From UBA1952 sp965246765 (GTDB lineage Bacteria > Bacteroidota > Bacteroidia > Chitinophagales > Chitinophagaceae): DNA of 64,000 nucleotides. The stretch lies in assembly GCA_965246765.1 (NCBI GenBank), contig CBDFFJ010000003.1, positions 1-64,000 of the forward strand, written 5' to 3'. The notes below the pieces were generated by a model. It was given only the letters and a program-made list of their open reading frames with translations. It searched no databases and had not been told where the DNA came from. This document shows, one piece after another, positions 57,026 through 64,000 of this stretch. The position numbers and the translations under genes were made by a program. How positions within the stretch are numbered: the first letter of the stretch is position 1; the number at the start of each line of letters is the position of its first letter.

Positions 57026-59515
57026 ATGACAACGCTTTCCTTTTCCGAATCCCTGAAAACGGCAATCCAGATCGCCATCAACTTCGCCCGCGAATACAAG
57101 AACGAGCAGTTTGGCCTGCCGCATCTGCTTCGTGGCCTGCTTCACAAAGAGACCGGCCTGCATCCCTTCCTCCAGTCGCTGGACAAGGACGTTGCCTATA
57201 TGACGGAATGGGCCGAAATCCGCATTGACGAAATGCCTAAAAGCGGCAAAACTGTAGAAAACGTAACTGCTGACACCCAGGCCGCCAATGTATTGGAAGA
57301 GGCAGATAATATCCGCCTCAAGCTCGGGCTGAACGACGTTTCGCCCGTGTGCGCCCTTGCCGCACTCGTGAAGCCAAACGTCGGTTTTACTGCAGAGCAG
57401 TTGAAATCTTTTCCGCTGCGCGAAAAAGAAATCCTGGACCTCTATCTCAACGACAAGTCGCTCAGCAATACAATTGGCAGCGGCAATCTTCCGGAAGGCG
57501 GCGGCGACTTCCAGCCGAAATCTGCCGGCAATACTGCGCTGCTGAAATACTGCGTAGATAAGATCGCACTTGCGAAAGAAGGTAAGATTGATCCTATCAT
57601 TGGCCGCGACAAGGAGACGCGCATGATGCTGGAAGTGCTCGGTCGACGCACCAAGCCAAACGTAATTATCACGGGGGATCCGGGCGTTGGTAAGACTGCG
57701 CTCGTTGACGGTTTTGCGCTTAGCATCGTTGCCGACAAGGTGCCCGACAATCTGAAAGGCGCTTTCCTGTTTGAGCTGGACCTGGGCGCACTGTTTGCCG
57801 GAGCATCGTACAAAGGCGAGGTAGAAGAGCGCCTTAAAAGCATCATCAAAGAAATCAAGCAGTTTGATAAAGCCATCCTGTTCATAGACGAAATACACAC
57901 GCTGCTGGATCCGAAGGGAAGCGCCGGAGGAGCTGCAAATCTGCTGAAGCCCGAGCTTGCCCGTGGCGAAATCACCGTAATAGGCGCTACCACGCTTGAT
58001 GAATACCGCAAGCTGATTGAGCCGGAGCAGGCATTCAGCCGCCGCTTTGAGGTGATCCGGGTAGAAGAGCCCGATACGGCTACCGCAGCTAAAATGCTGC
58101 ACAAGCTGGCGGCGGCTTTTGAAGAGCATCACAACCTGAAAATTGAAAAAAGCGTACTCACAGAGTGCGCGCGCCTGGCCAAGCGCTATGTAAAGGACCG
58201 CCGCCTGCCAGACTCTGCGGTTGATCTGCTGGATCGTACCATGGCTGCGCTTAAGATGATGAACGAAACATCTATCCCGGAGCTTGAATCGCTTACCACA
58301 CAGTTTGAAGCGCTGGTGCAGGATGCTGATCTGGAAGATGCCGAACGCATCGCAGAATACAAATGGTTCTACAACTCCCTGAAAAACAGTCTGAGCCCGG
58401 TACTGTTCGGGCGGCTCACCGACCCTACAGACGTAAGCAAGCTGGAAAGCGCGACCGAGATGGAGACGGCCCTCGGCCATACGCTCACCGCATTGAAGGG
58501 GTATGCGGCGGAGATCAAAGACACGGTAACCAACCAGGAGCTCGCGGCCGTTGTAGCTTTCAAGACCGGCATCCCGATGGGCAAAATCCAGGCAAAGGAG
58601 CAGCAGAAGCTTCAGGAGATGGAAGGGATCATCAAGCGTCGCGTTGTTGGTCAGGATCATGCTGTAAAGGCGCTTGCAGATTCAATCGTTGAATCGCGCA
58701 GCGGCCTGAACAAGCCCGGCCAGCCGATTGGCTCCTTCTTCCTGCTCGGCCCTACGGGTACCGGTAAGACGGAAGTGACCAAAGCGATTGCCGACTTCCT
58801 CTTCAATGATGAGAAGGCGATGATCCGCTTTGATATGAGCGAATTTAAGGAAGAGCATTCCGCAGCCTTGTTGTATGGAGCGCCTCCGGGCTATGTGGGC
58901 TATGAGGAAGGCGGCGTTCTTGTCAATAAAATCCGTCAGCAGCCTTATTCCGTAGTGCTTTTTGACGAAATTGAAAAAGCTCACCCATCGGTATTCGACA
59001 TCTTCCTGCAGATTCTTGACGAAGGCAAGATGAGTGATCGTCTGGGTAAGGAAGGCGACTTTTCTAACTCGCTGATCATCTTTACGTCCAATATTGGCAG
59101 CGAGTGGATTGTAGAGCAATTCGGTCAGAACCTGATGCCTAAGTCTTCGCAGCTTATGGAGATCATGACAAAGTATTTCCGGCCAGAGTTTCTGGCCCGC
59201 CTTACGGAGATCATTCCGTTCGCGCCAATCTCTGAAGCCAATGTGGTGAAGATTCTGGAAATTCAGATGAAGAGCCTGTTGGAAAGCCTTGACAAGCAGG
59301 GCATCTCGCTTGAGATAACGGATGAAGCCAAAAGTAAGATCGCCCTCACCGGATTTACGCCGAAGTACGGCGCCCGGCAGATTTCAGGGGTTATTCGCAC
59401 GGCGCTGCGCAGGCCTATATCAAAATTCATTGTGTCTGGTAAGGTGACAAAAGGCGACACGATACAAGTGCATCTGAATGATGAGCAGGAGGTGGACTAC
59501 ACCGTAAAGAAATAA
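57026..59515 (+). CDS. tssH: T6SS sheath-recycling AAA+ ATPase ClpV/TssH
   Basis: The 829-residue Clp/Hsp100 protein has a Clp-N domain (residues 1-150), a first AAA+ domain with Walker A GDPGVGKT (217-224) and Walker B LFIDEIHTL, a coiled-coil middle region (about 410-540, shorter than in ClpB) and a second AAA+ domain. The second domain has Walker A GPTGTGKT (about 575) and Walker B VVLFDEIEKAHP. The C-terminal domain ends GDTIQVHLNDEQEVDYT. Its place between tssO and tssB identifies it as ClpV, which disassembles contracted TssBC sheaths using ATP. ClpA/ClpB-like housekeeping paralogues are the alternative, made unlikely by context. Confidence 0.92.
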   Translation: MTTLSFSESLKTAIQIAINFAREYKNEQFGLPHLLRGLLHKETGLHPFLQSLDKDVAYMTEWAEIRIDEMPKSGKTVENVTADTQAANVLEEADNIRLKLGLNDVSPVCALAALVKPNVGFTAEQLKSFPLREKEILDLYLNDKSLSNTIGSGNLPEGGGDFQPKSAGNTALLKYCVDKIALAKEGKIDPIIGRDKETRMMLEVLGRRTKPNVIITGDPGVGKTALVDGFALSIVADKVPDNLKGAFLFELDLGALFAGASYKGEVEERLKSIIKEIKQFDKAILFIDEIHTLLDPKGSAGGAANLLKPELARGEITVIGATTLDEYRKLIEPEQAFSRRFEVIRVEEPDTATAAKMLHKLAAAFEEHHNLKIEKSVLTECARLAKRYVKDRRLPDSAVDLLDRTMAALKMMNETSIPELESLTTQFEALVQDADLEDAERIAEYKWFYNSLKNSLSPVLFGRLTDPTDVSKLESATEMETALGHTLTALKGYAAEIKDTVTNQELAAVVAFKTGIPMGKIQAKEQQKLQEMEGIIKRRVVGQDHAVKALADSIVESRSGLNKPGQPIGSFFLLGPTGTGKTEVTKAIADFLFNDEKAMIRFDMSEFKEEHSAALLYGAPPGYVGYEEGGVLVNKIRQQPYSVVLFDEIEKAHPSVFDIFLQILDEGKMSDRLGKEGDFSNSLIIFTSNIGSEWIVEQFGQNLMPKSSQLMEIMTKYFRPEFLARLTEIIPFAPISEANVVKILEIQMKSLLESLDKQGISLEITDEAKSKIALTGFTPKYGARQISGVIRTALRRPISKFIVSGKVTKGDTIQVHLNDEQEVDYTVKK

Positions 59516-59540
59516 TTTTCAGAATGGCTCAAAAATAATC

Positions 59541-59569
59541 TTTGATTTATCAAAAGATTTTTACCTTGG
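59541..59569 (+). promoter_or_regulatory. Putative promoter of tssBCD; hairpin after tssH
   Basis: TTTG (59541-59544) and TACCTTGG (59562-59569, one mismatch to TAnnTTTG) are 17 bp apart. The same stretch forms a small hairpin AATCTTTGA/TCAAAAGATT with a T-run, which may end the tssH transcript. Together they suggest a separate sheath/tube transcription unit. Confidence 0.4.
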
Positions 59570-59665
59570 TGCTTCGAAGGTTAACCAACGCTTTTAAAAG
59601 ACAGGACTACCCATAAGGGGTATAATCAAAACCATACCAGCAATCACTTTAAAAACCAATACCCC

Positions 59666-60112
59666 ATGTTTGACTATCAGGTAGGCGGTAATGCCGTCAA
59701 AATGGACGCGTCGGAAGGGATGGCAGACATCTCGATGAATCGTTCCCTCTTTGTGCAGAAGCTTACAGCCGACGATCCGGTTCGTCCGGAGGCTGTGTAT
59801 GACCTTAAGACTGTGGAGGAAGTGTTTGAGCACTTTAAGCCATCCGTAGAAGTTGAGTTTGAGACCGCTGATGGCAGCACAAAGGGCGAGGAACTTAAGT
59901 TTCGCAACGTTGGCGACTTTAAGGCATCCAATATGGTGCAGCAAAGTTCTTTCCTGCAGGGGCTGAATGCGGAAAAGGAAGAGTATGCAAAGCTGATGAA
60001 GCAGCTGAAAACCAATAAGCTTGTAAAGAACGCCATTGAGAACCCTGAGACTAAGGAAGCCTTTATGTCTGCTTTGCAAAATCTGATTCAGGAACTGGAT
60101 AAGAACGCGTGA
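59666..60112 (+). CDS. tssB: T6SS sheath small subunit TssB (VipA)
   Basis: The 148-residue protein follows the Bacteroidota TssB type: MFDYQVGGNAVKMDASEGMA, DISMNRSLFVQKLTADDPVR, PEAVYDLKTVEEVFEHFKPS, EELKFRNVGDFKASNMVQQS and a helical C-terminus with YAKLMKQLKTNKLVKNAIEN. TssB and TssC form the contractile sheath around the Hcp tube. The C-terminal helix may interact with ClpV. It precedes tssC by 48 bp. Confidence 0.88.
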   Translation: MFDYQVGGNAVKMDASEGMADISMNRSLFVQKLTADDPVRPEAVYDLKTVEEVFEHFKPSVEVEFETADGSTKGEELKFRNVGDFKASNMVQQSSFLQGLNAEKEEYAKLMKQLKTNKLVKNAIENPETKEAFMSALQNLIQELDKNA

Positions 60113-60160
60113 GCAATTCCTGAAAGACACATACAATAACGAATCAAACAGAACATTCCT

Positions 60161-61543
60161 ATGGCAGAAACCTCAATGCAGCAGCAGACCGAATCGCAAG
60201 ACGTCGCGTATAAAGCCCCGGAGGCTGGCGCGGCGCCCTCGCAGACCCTTGACCAGGCCCTTAACAAAATGGCCAAGCTGGGCGGTTTTGATTTCCTTGA
60301 GTCCGCAATTGATGGCGTACAGGGCCTTAATCCTGAGCGCAAAGCGCGTAAGCAGATATTCCTGACTGATGCAGCAAAGAAGCGTGAGCGCGCCGAGCTG
60401 AAGAAAAAGCTGGAATTGTGGCTAAACCTGATGCAGTCTTCCTCCGATATCAGCCAAATGGCGGAGACATGCCAGACACGCTCTACAGAAGCCGCCGCAA
60501 CGCTTAAGATAAATCTTAAGAAGGCAGCAGAAGCAAGCCACGATCTGGAAGTTTCTTACCGCTCGCTGAATCTTTTCTACAAGAATACCGAGTCTGATAA
60601 GCTGAAGAATGTAACTATCATCAACGCCGGTCCGGATCAGCTGAAGGATCTGGATAACCCGAAGTTCATAGACTACGTATCCGGTGAGCTGAAGCAGAAT
60701 TACGATCGTCTTGATCTGCGCAACAACTACTCTATACTTTGCGTACCGGGTTATCTGGGGTCTAATGCGGTTGTAGAAAAGTGGGCAAAGCTTGCACATG
60801 AGACCAAGACTATGCTGGTAACGGACTTTATGGACATTGACAATCCGGATGATACGCTGGATATGTTTACAGAAGCGAATCTCACCGGCGGCGAGATCCA
60901 CCGTTCTAACGTAATGATGGCCTGCAACTACATCGTTGGCCGCCAGAAGAATGCAGAAATTGACGAAGAAGATGATGTGCGCATACCGCCATCGGCAGCG
61001 CTTGCCGGCAAGCTGTATTACACGCTCATGAGCCAGGTAACAGCCGGTAAAAAGCACGGCGGCATGAACGAAGTGGAAGGCATCCGCTTTGACCTGAAAA
61101 AGAGTGAAATTTCCGCAATGGACAAGGCTGGCCTTATTCCGATGGTGAATGAGTATGGTAAAGTGATGGCCTTCTCCTCCAAGACATTGTTTAACGGCGA
61201 TAACATCGGCCTGCAGACCTATTCTGTGGTGCGCGTGTTTGACTATATCAACAAGGTGCTGATTGACTTCCTCAATCGCCGTGCCTTTGAAAACTGGACT
61301 TCACTGACCGAAAACGACCTCCGCTCCCAAATCGTGAAATTCCTGGATTCCGTTCGTGGCCCGGACAAGCTCATTGAAAAGTTCCGCGTTATCCGCTTTG
61401 AGCGCGACGACAACCAGAAGGACCGCATCCATCTTGACATCAACATTACCCCGTACTTCCCCGCCAAGAGCTTCATGCTGAAGCTGGATGGTCATAAGGG
61501 AGACGACGGTACCAACTGGGATACTGCTACAGAGCAACAGTAA
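60161..61543 (+). CDS. tssC: T6SS sheath large subunit TssC (VipB)
   Basis: The 460-residue protein has the TssC layout: a long helical N-terminal part (ERAELKKKLELWLNLMQSSS, then EASHDLEVSYRSLNLFYKNT), a core with IINAGPDQLKDLDNPKFIDY, NNYSILCVPGYLGSNAVVEK, MLVTDFMDIDNPDDTLDMF and SNVMMACNYIVGRQKNAEID, and the C-terminal strand region (RDDNQKDRIHLDINITPYFP) that interlocks with neighbouring subunits. It forms the sheath with TssB. The length is typical for the Bacteroidota version. Confidence 0.9.
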   Translation: MAETSMQQQTESQDVAYKAPEAGAAPSQTLDQALNKMAKLGGFDFLESAIDGVQGLNPERKARKQIFLTDAAKKRERAELKKKLELWLNLMQSSSDISQMAETCQTRSTEAAATLKINLKKAAEASHDLEVSYRSLNLFYKNTESDKLKNVTIINAGPDQLKDLDNPKFIDYVSGELKQNYDRLDLRNNYSILCVPGYLGSNAVVEKWAKLAHETKTMLVTDFMDIDNPDDTLDMFTEANLTGGEIHRSNVMMACNYIVGRQKNAEIDEEDDVRIPPSAALAGKLYYTLMSQVTAGKKHGGMNEVEGIRFDLKKSEISAMDKAGLIPMVNEYGKVMAFSSKTLFNGDNIGLQTYSVVRVFDYINKVLIDFLNRRAFENWTSLTENDLRSQIVKFLDSVRGPDKLIEKFRVIRFERDDNQKDRIHLDINITPYFPAKSFMLKLDGHKGDDGTNWDTATEQQ

Positions 61544-61606
61544 GCCCTACCTATTCACTCCGTTATCTCTTAACCAAACCAATAACCAAACCAAAAACCA
61601 AACATC

Positions 61607-62011
61607 ATGGCTTACAAAGCAGAACTGTCCCTCGGCGGCAAAAAGTATGACGTACTCAGCTCGTCTTTCTCCTTCAACCGCTCCGTTGACCCGAAGGGCC
61701 GCCCGTCTTCAGGCGTGTACGGCGGTGAAATCCACCTGTCTGTAGAGTCTTATGCAGACACTACGCTCGTTGAGCTTATGCTCAACAAGCAGCACACTGC
61801 TCAAAGCGGCGAGATCTCCTTTGATCAGGGTACTTCCGACGGCAAGATGAAGACTATCAAGTTCACAGATGGCTTTATCACTAACTACACTGAATCAGCC
61901 ACCGCTCACGGCGCTGATGCTATGAACATCCAGTTCACCATCTCTGCGCGTGAAATCCAGGTTGGCGACACTGCGAAGCTCAGCAACACATGGCCTGAGA
62001 ACAAGGCGTAA
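61607..62011 (+). CDS. tssD: T6SS tube protein TssD (Hcp)
   Basis: The 134-residue protein is a Bacteroidota-type Hcp: MAYKAELSLGGKKYDVLSSS, FSFNRSVDPKGRPSSGVYGG, IHLSVESYADTTLVELMLNK, FDQGTSDGKMKTIKFTDGFI and AMNIQFTISAREIQVGD. Hcp hexamers stack into the inner tube that is fired into target cells. The leader just before the ATG is unusual: A-rich with repeated AACCAAAC words (61575-61604), and lacks a Shine-Dalgarno motif, which suggests a leader tuned for strong translation. A strong hairpin follows the gene. Confidence 0.92.
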   Translation: MAYKAELSLGGKKYDVLSSSFSFNRSVDPKGRPSSGVYGGEIHLSVESYADTTLVELMLNKQHTAQSGEISFDQGTSDGKMKTIKFTDGFITNYTESATAHGADAMNIQFTISAREIQVGDTAKLSNTWPENKA

Positions 62012-62047
62012 TTTCCTGCGGTGTTTCACCCGCTATTCTGATTCACC

Positions 62048-62080
62048 ACCGCAAGACCCGCTTCAGGGTCTTGCGGTCTT
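62048..62080 (+). terminator. Terminator/attenuator between tssD and tssI
   Basis: ACCGCAAGACCC (62048-62059) pairs exactly with 62066-62077 over a 6-nt loop and is followed by CTTT. It would limit transcription of vgrG relative to hcp or stabilise the hcp mRNA end. Confidence 0.75.
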
Positions 62081-62117
62081 TATACCTAAATTGAACCCTC
62101 CCAAAACCCTATAAGCT

Positions 62118-63995
62118 ATGGCACAACAGATAAATGTGGAAATCACCGTAAACGGTAAGAAGATTGAGCCGTTTTCTCATTTATCCCTCCGGCAGGCATT
62201 CAATGAGCATCACTACTTTGAATTCCGGTTCAACTACGATGTGCTGGAGGCGCGGGGGGCAATGAATATTGAAAAGACTAAAGATTATCTTGGAAAACCT
62301 GTAACAATCTCGCTTAACGACATCTACAGCCCCGGCGCGGCTAATACCTTCAAAGGAATCGTGACAGACGTCCGGTTCTTCAATACGCTGGATGCGCCTC
62401 GGGACATCGTGTTCAGCGGATATAGCCCTACTATTCTCTTAGATGCCGGCGAGACAAACAGCTCGCACATGAAGCGTACCCTCACACAGATGGTGAAGGA
62501 CGTAAGCGTGGATGTGGCATCTAACCAGCTGAATGTCAAGACGCAGCCAGTTAAAACATCGGCCATACCTTATACCGTCCAGTATCGCGAAAGCAACTTT
62601 GAGTTTATCAGGCGGCTGGCGGCAGAATACGGCGAGCACTTCTTCTATGATGGCGCCGCCCTCAACTTTGGAAAACCTGCGGGGGGGGCGCTTGTAAGCC
62701 TTACCTATCCCAATCATATATCAGACATGAATCTCCGGGTGAAGGTAGCCCCGGTAAGCTCAGACGAAATTGCCTACCTCTCCAAGACCGATAAAAAGGA
62801 AAAAGCAGCCGGCGGTAATGTGGCCGTTGCAGGGCTGGACACCTTCGGGAAGTTTGCTCTGAAGGAGTCAGAAAATATATTCAAGAGTAAATCTACAACG
62901 CTTAGCCCGAGAAAGCTGCTGGAAAAAAGCGAACTGGATGAATCCGTGAAGATTGCCAAATCCAGACAGGCAGCGGCTCTCGTGCAGTTATCTGCAAAAA
63001 GTGACTGGCCTTTTGTGAAGATAGGCGGTACTGTTCAGGTGAAGACCCACGGCGTGGACGGAGACGCAAGTGCAGATTACGGCAAGTATATGGTCACGTC
63101 TATCATGCACAAGACAGACGGGTTAGGCAATTACGAAAATGAGTTTGAAGCCATTCCGGAGACGGTTGCTGTAGCGCCAAACCCTTATGGTAAAAAGCCG
63201 ATGGCTGAGCCGCAAATTGGCATTGTGACCGATCTGAAAGATCCTGACAATATGGGCAAGGTTAAGGTAAAGCTTATGTGGCAGGAAGGCGAAGCGACGA
63301 CGCCTTATTTACGGGTACTTACGCCCAATGCCGGCGTATATGGAGACGGATCCAAGAAAACCCGCGGTCACTTCTTCACGCCAGAGGTCAATGATTACGT
63401 GGTTGTGGGCTTCACCCAAAATGACCCCGACCGCCCGTTTGTGATGGGAGCGCTGCCGCATGGCAAGGCAATCTCTTCGTCCGAATCAACGGAAAAGAAT
63501 AATGTCAAATCCATTTCTACCAGGAACGGCAATATTATTTCGTTTACTGATAAAGACAAGGAGAACATCATCAAGATTCAAACGGACGATACCAATTACA
63601 TATCCATTCACCTGAAGGATAAGGACGGCACGGTGCAGATTTTCTCCTCAAAAGTTATTGAGGTAAACTCCAAGGAGTCCATCATCGTCAAGTCAGGCGA
63701 CAAGATAGAGGTGCAGGGAGACAAGACGATTAGCGTCAAGTCTGAGAAAATCACAATAGAAGCAACCGATACCATTACGCTCAAGGCAAACAAGAAAGTA
63801 GAGATTAAAGCCGCGGATGTGACCATTGAAGGCACTAAGGGCTTTGAGGCAAAGGGCGGTGCCACCGCGAAGGTGGAAGGGGCCCAGCTTGAGCTCAAGG
63901 GCTCCGCAACCGCAAAGGTGAACGGCGGCGCGCAACTGGAGCTTCAGGGCGGCGCAATGGCTTCGCTGAAAGGCGGCATTGTACAAATCAACTAA
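62118..63995 (+). CDS. tssI: T6SS spike protein TssI (VgrG)
   Basis: The 625-residue protein has the gp27-like N-terminal half (NVEITVNGKKIEPFSHLSLR, FNEHHYFEFRFNYD, TQMVKDVSVDVASNQLNVKT, YRESNFEFIRRLAAEYGEHF). An OB-fold/gp5 domain lies at about residues 365-450 (IGIVTDLKDPDNMGKVKVKL, TRGHFFTPEVNDYVVVGFTQ, PDRPFVMGALPHG). A long beta-helix spike at 470-625 has repeats such as IIVKSGDKIEVQGDKTISVK and TAKVEGAQLELKGSATAKVN. It ends right after the spike, so no fused effector domain is present. An in-frame G8 run (62681-62688) lies in the gp27-like part. Effectors, PAAR and immunity genes are expected downstream of the window. Confidence 0.9.
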   Translation: MAQQINVEITVNGKKIEPFSHLSLRQAFNEHHYFEFRFNYDVLEARGAMNIEKTKDYLGKPVTISLNDIYSPGAANTFKGIVTDVRFFNTLDAPRDIVFSGYSPTILLDAGETNSSHMKRTLTQMVKDVSVDVASNQLNVKTQPVKTSAIPYTVQYRESNFEFIRRLAAEYGEHFFYDGAALNFGKPAGGALVSLTYPNHISDMNLRVKVAPVSSDEIAYLSKTDKKEKAAGGNVAVAGLDTFGKFALKESENIFKSKSTTLSPRKLLEKSELDESVKIAKSRQAAALVQLSAKSDWPFVKIGGTVQVKTHGVDGDASADYGKYMVTSIMHKTDGLGNYENEFEAIPETVAVAPNPYGKKPMAEPQIGIVTDLKDPDNMGKVKVKLMWQEGEATTPYLRVLTPNAGVYGDGSKKTRGHFFTPEVNDYVVVGFTQNDPDRPFVMGALPHGKAISSSESTEKNNVKSISTRNGNIISFTDKDKENIIKIQTDDTNYISIHLKDKDGTVQIFSSKVIEVNSKESIIVKSGDKIEVQGDKTISVKSEKITIEATDTITLKANKKVEIKAADVTIEGTKGFEAKGGATAKVEGAQLELKGSATAKVNGGAQLELQGGAMASLKGGIVQIN

Positions 63996-64000
63996 GCAGA

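Overview
The window looks like a chromosome piece from a Bacteroidota bacterium, most likely Chitinophagales/Chitinophagaceae-like (lineage inferred from gene families, not from a marker comparison). Evidence: several proteins end in a type IX secretion (T9SS) type A sorting domain; a subtype iii (Bacteroidota-type) type VI secretion locus with TssN and TssO; a DUF6660-like protein/TonB receptor/CDF metal unit; start regions without clear Shine-Dalgarno motifs but with TAnnTTTG-type -7 boxes; and a tmRNA with a short tag ending in AMAA. Most of the DNA is fairly GC-rich; a few stretches (about 1.6-2.3 kb and 36.6-39.2 kb) are visibly more AT-rich and look accessory.

Layout. 0-4.7 kb: the end of a T9SS cargo gene, a zinc-ribbon protein, an AT-rich integron-cassette-like insert, a small HTH regulator preceded by a 21-bp palindromic repeat array, and small orphan genes (GNAT, DUF1801). 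4.7-8.5 kb: three minus-strand secreted fibre-like repeat proteins. 9-12.3 kb: a minus-strand metal unit (DUF6660-like, TonB receptor, CDF exporter). 12.7-19.2 kb: secreted and membrane orphans and a 14-blade RCC1 T9SS protein. 20.9-21.2 kb: ssrA (tmRNA). 21.4-27.5 kb: housekeeping and metabolic genes (HDAC-family deacetylase, rseP, dxr, SRPBCC, SDR, RsbQ-like hydrolase). 27.7-30.5 kb: a transposase remnant and a type II restriction-modification pair (AccI-like nuclease plus N6-adenine methylase). 30.7-33.0 kb: rplKAJL, without nusG upstream or rpoBC downstream. 33-39.2 kb: lipoproteins, a PKD protein, a second 21-bp repeat array, a T9SS protein, and a lipoprotein gene whose signal peptide is split by a C11 tract. 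39.5-46.9 kb: an OmpA/TSP3 porin-like protein and an 1831-residue repeat adhesin with a T9SS signal.

47.0-64.0 kb: a long plus-strand type VI secretion locus. It starts with a lytic transglycosylase and four exported proteins of unknown function, one with many TPRs. It continues with TssG-like, TssN, TssK, TssO, ClpV/TssH, TssB, TssC, Hcp/TssD and VgrG/TssI. TssE, TssF and other expected subunits are not in the window and may lie beyond the right edge. A probable internal promoter precedes tssB, and a strong hairpin separates hcp from vgrG, which suggests graded expression of sheath and tube versus spike.

The most notable observations are the C11 tract that could switch a lipoprotein on and off, two 21-bp (two-helical-turn) repeat arrays each about 50 bp upstream of a gene start, a cassette with an attC-like end around a cysteine-less thioredoxin-like gene, a REP-associated transposase remnant together with several REP-like palindromes, and two or three tmRNA-3'-end-like ghosts next to terminator hairpins. 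All functional statements rest on motif reading by eye; no database search was run.
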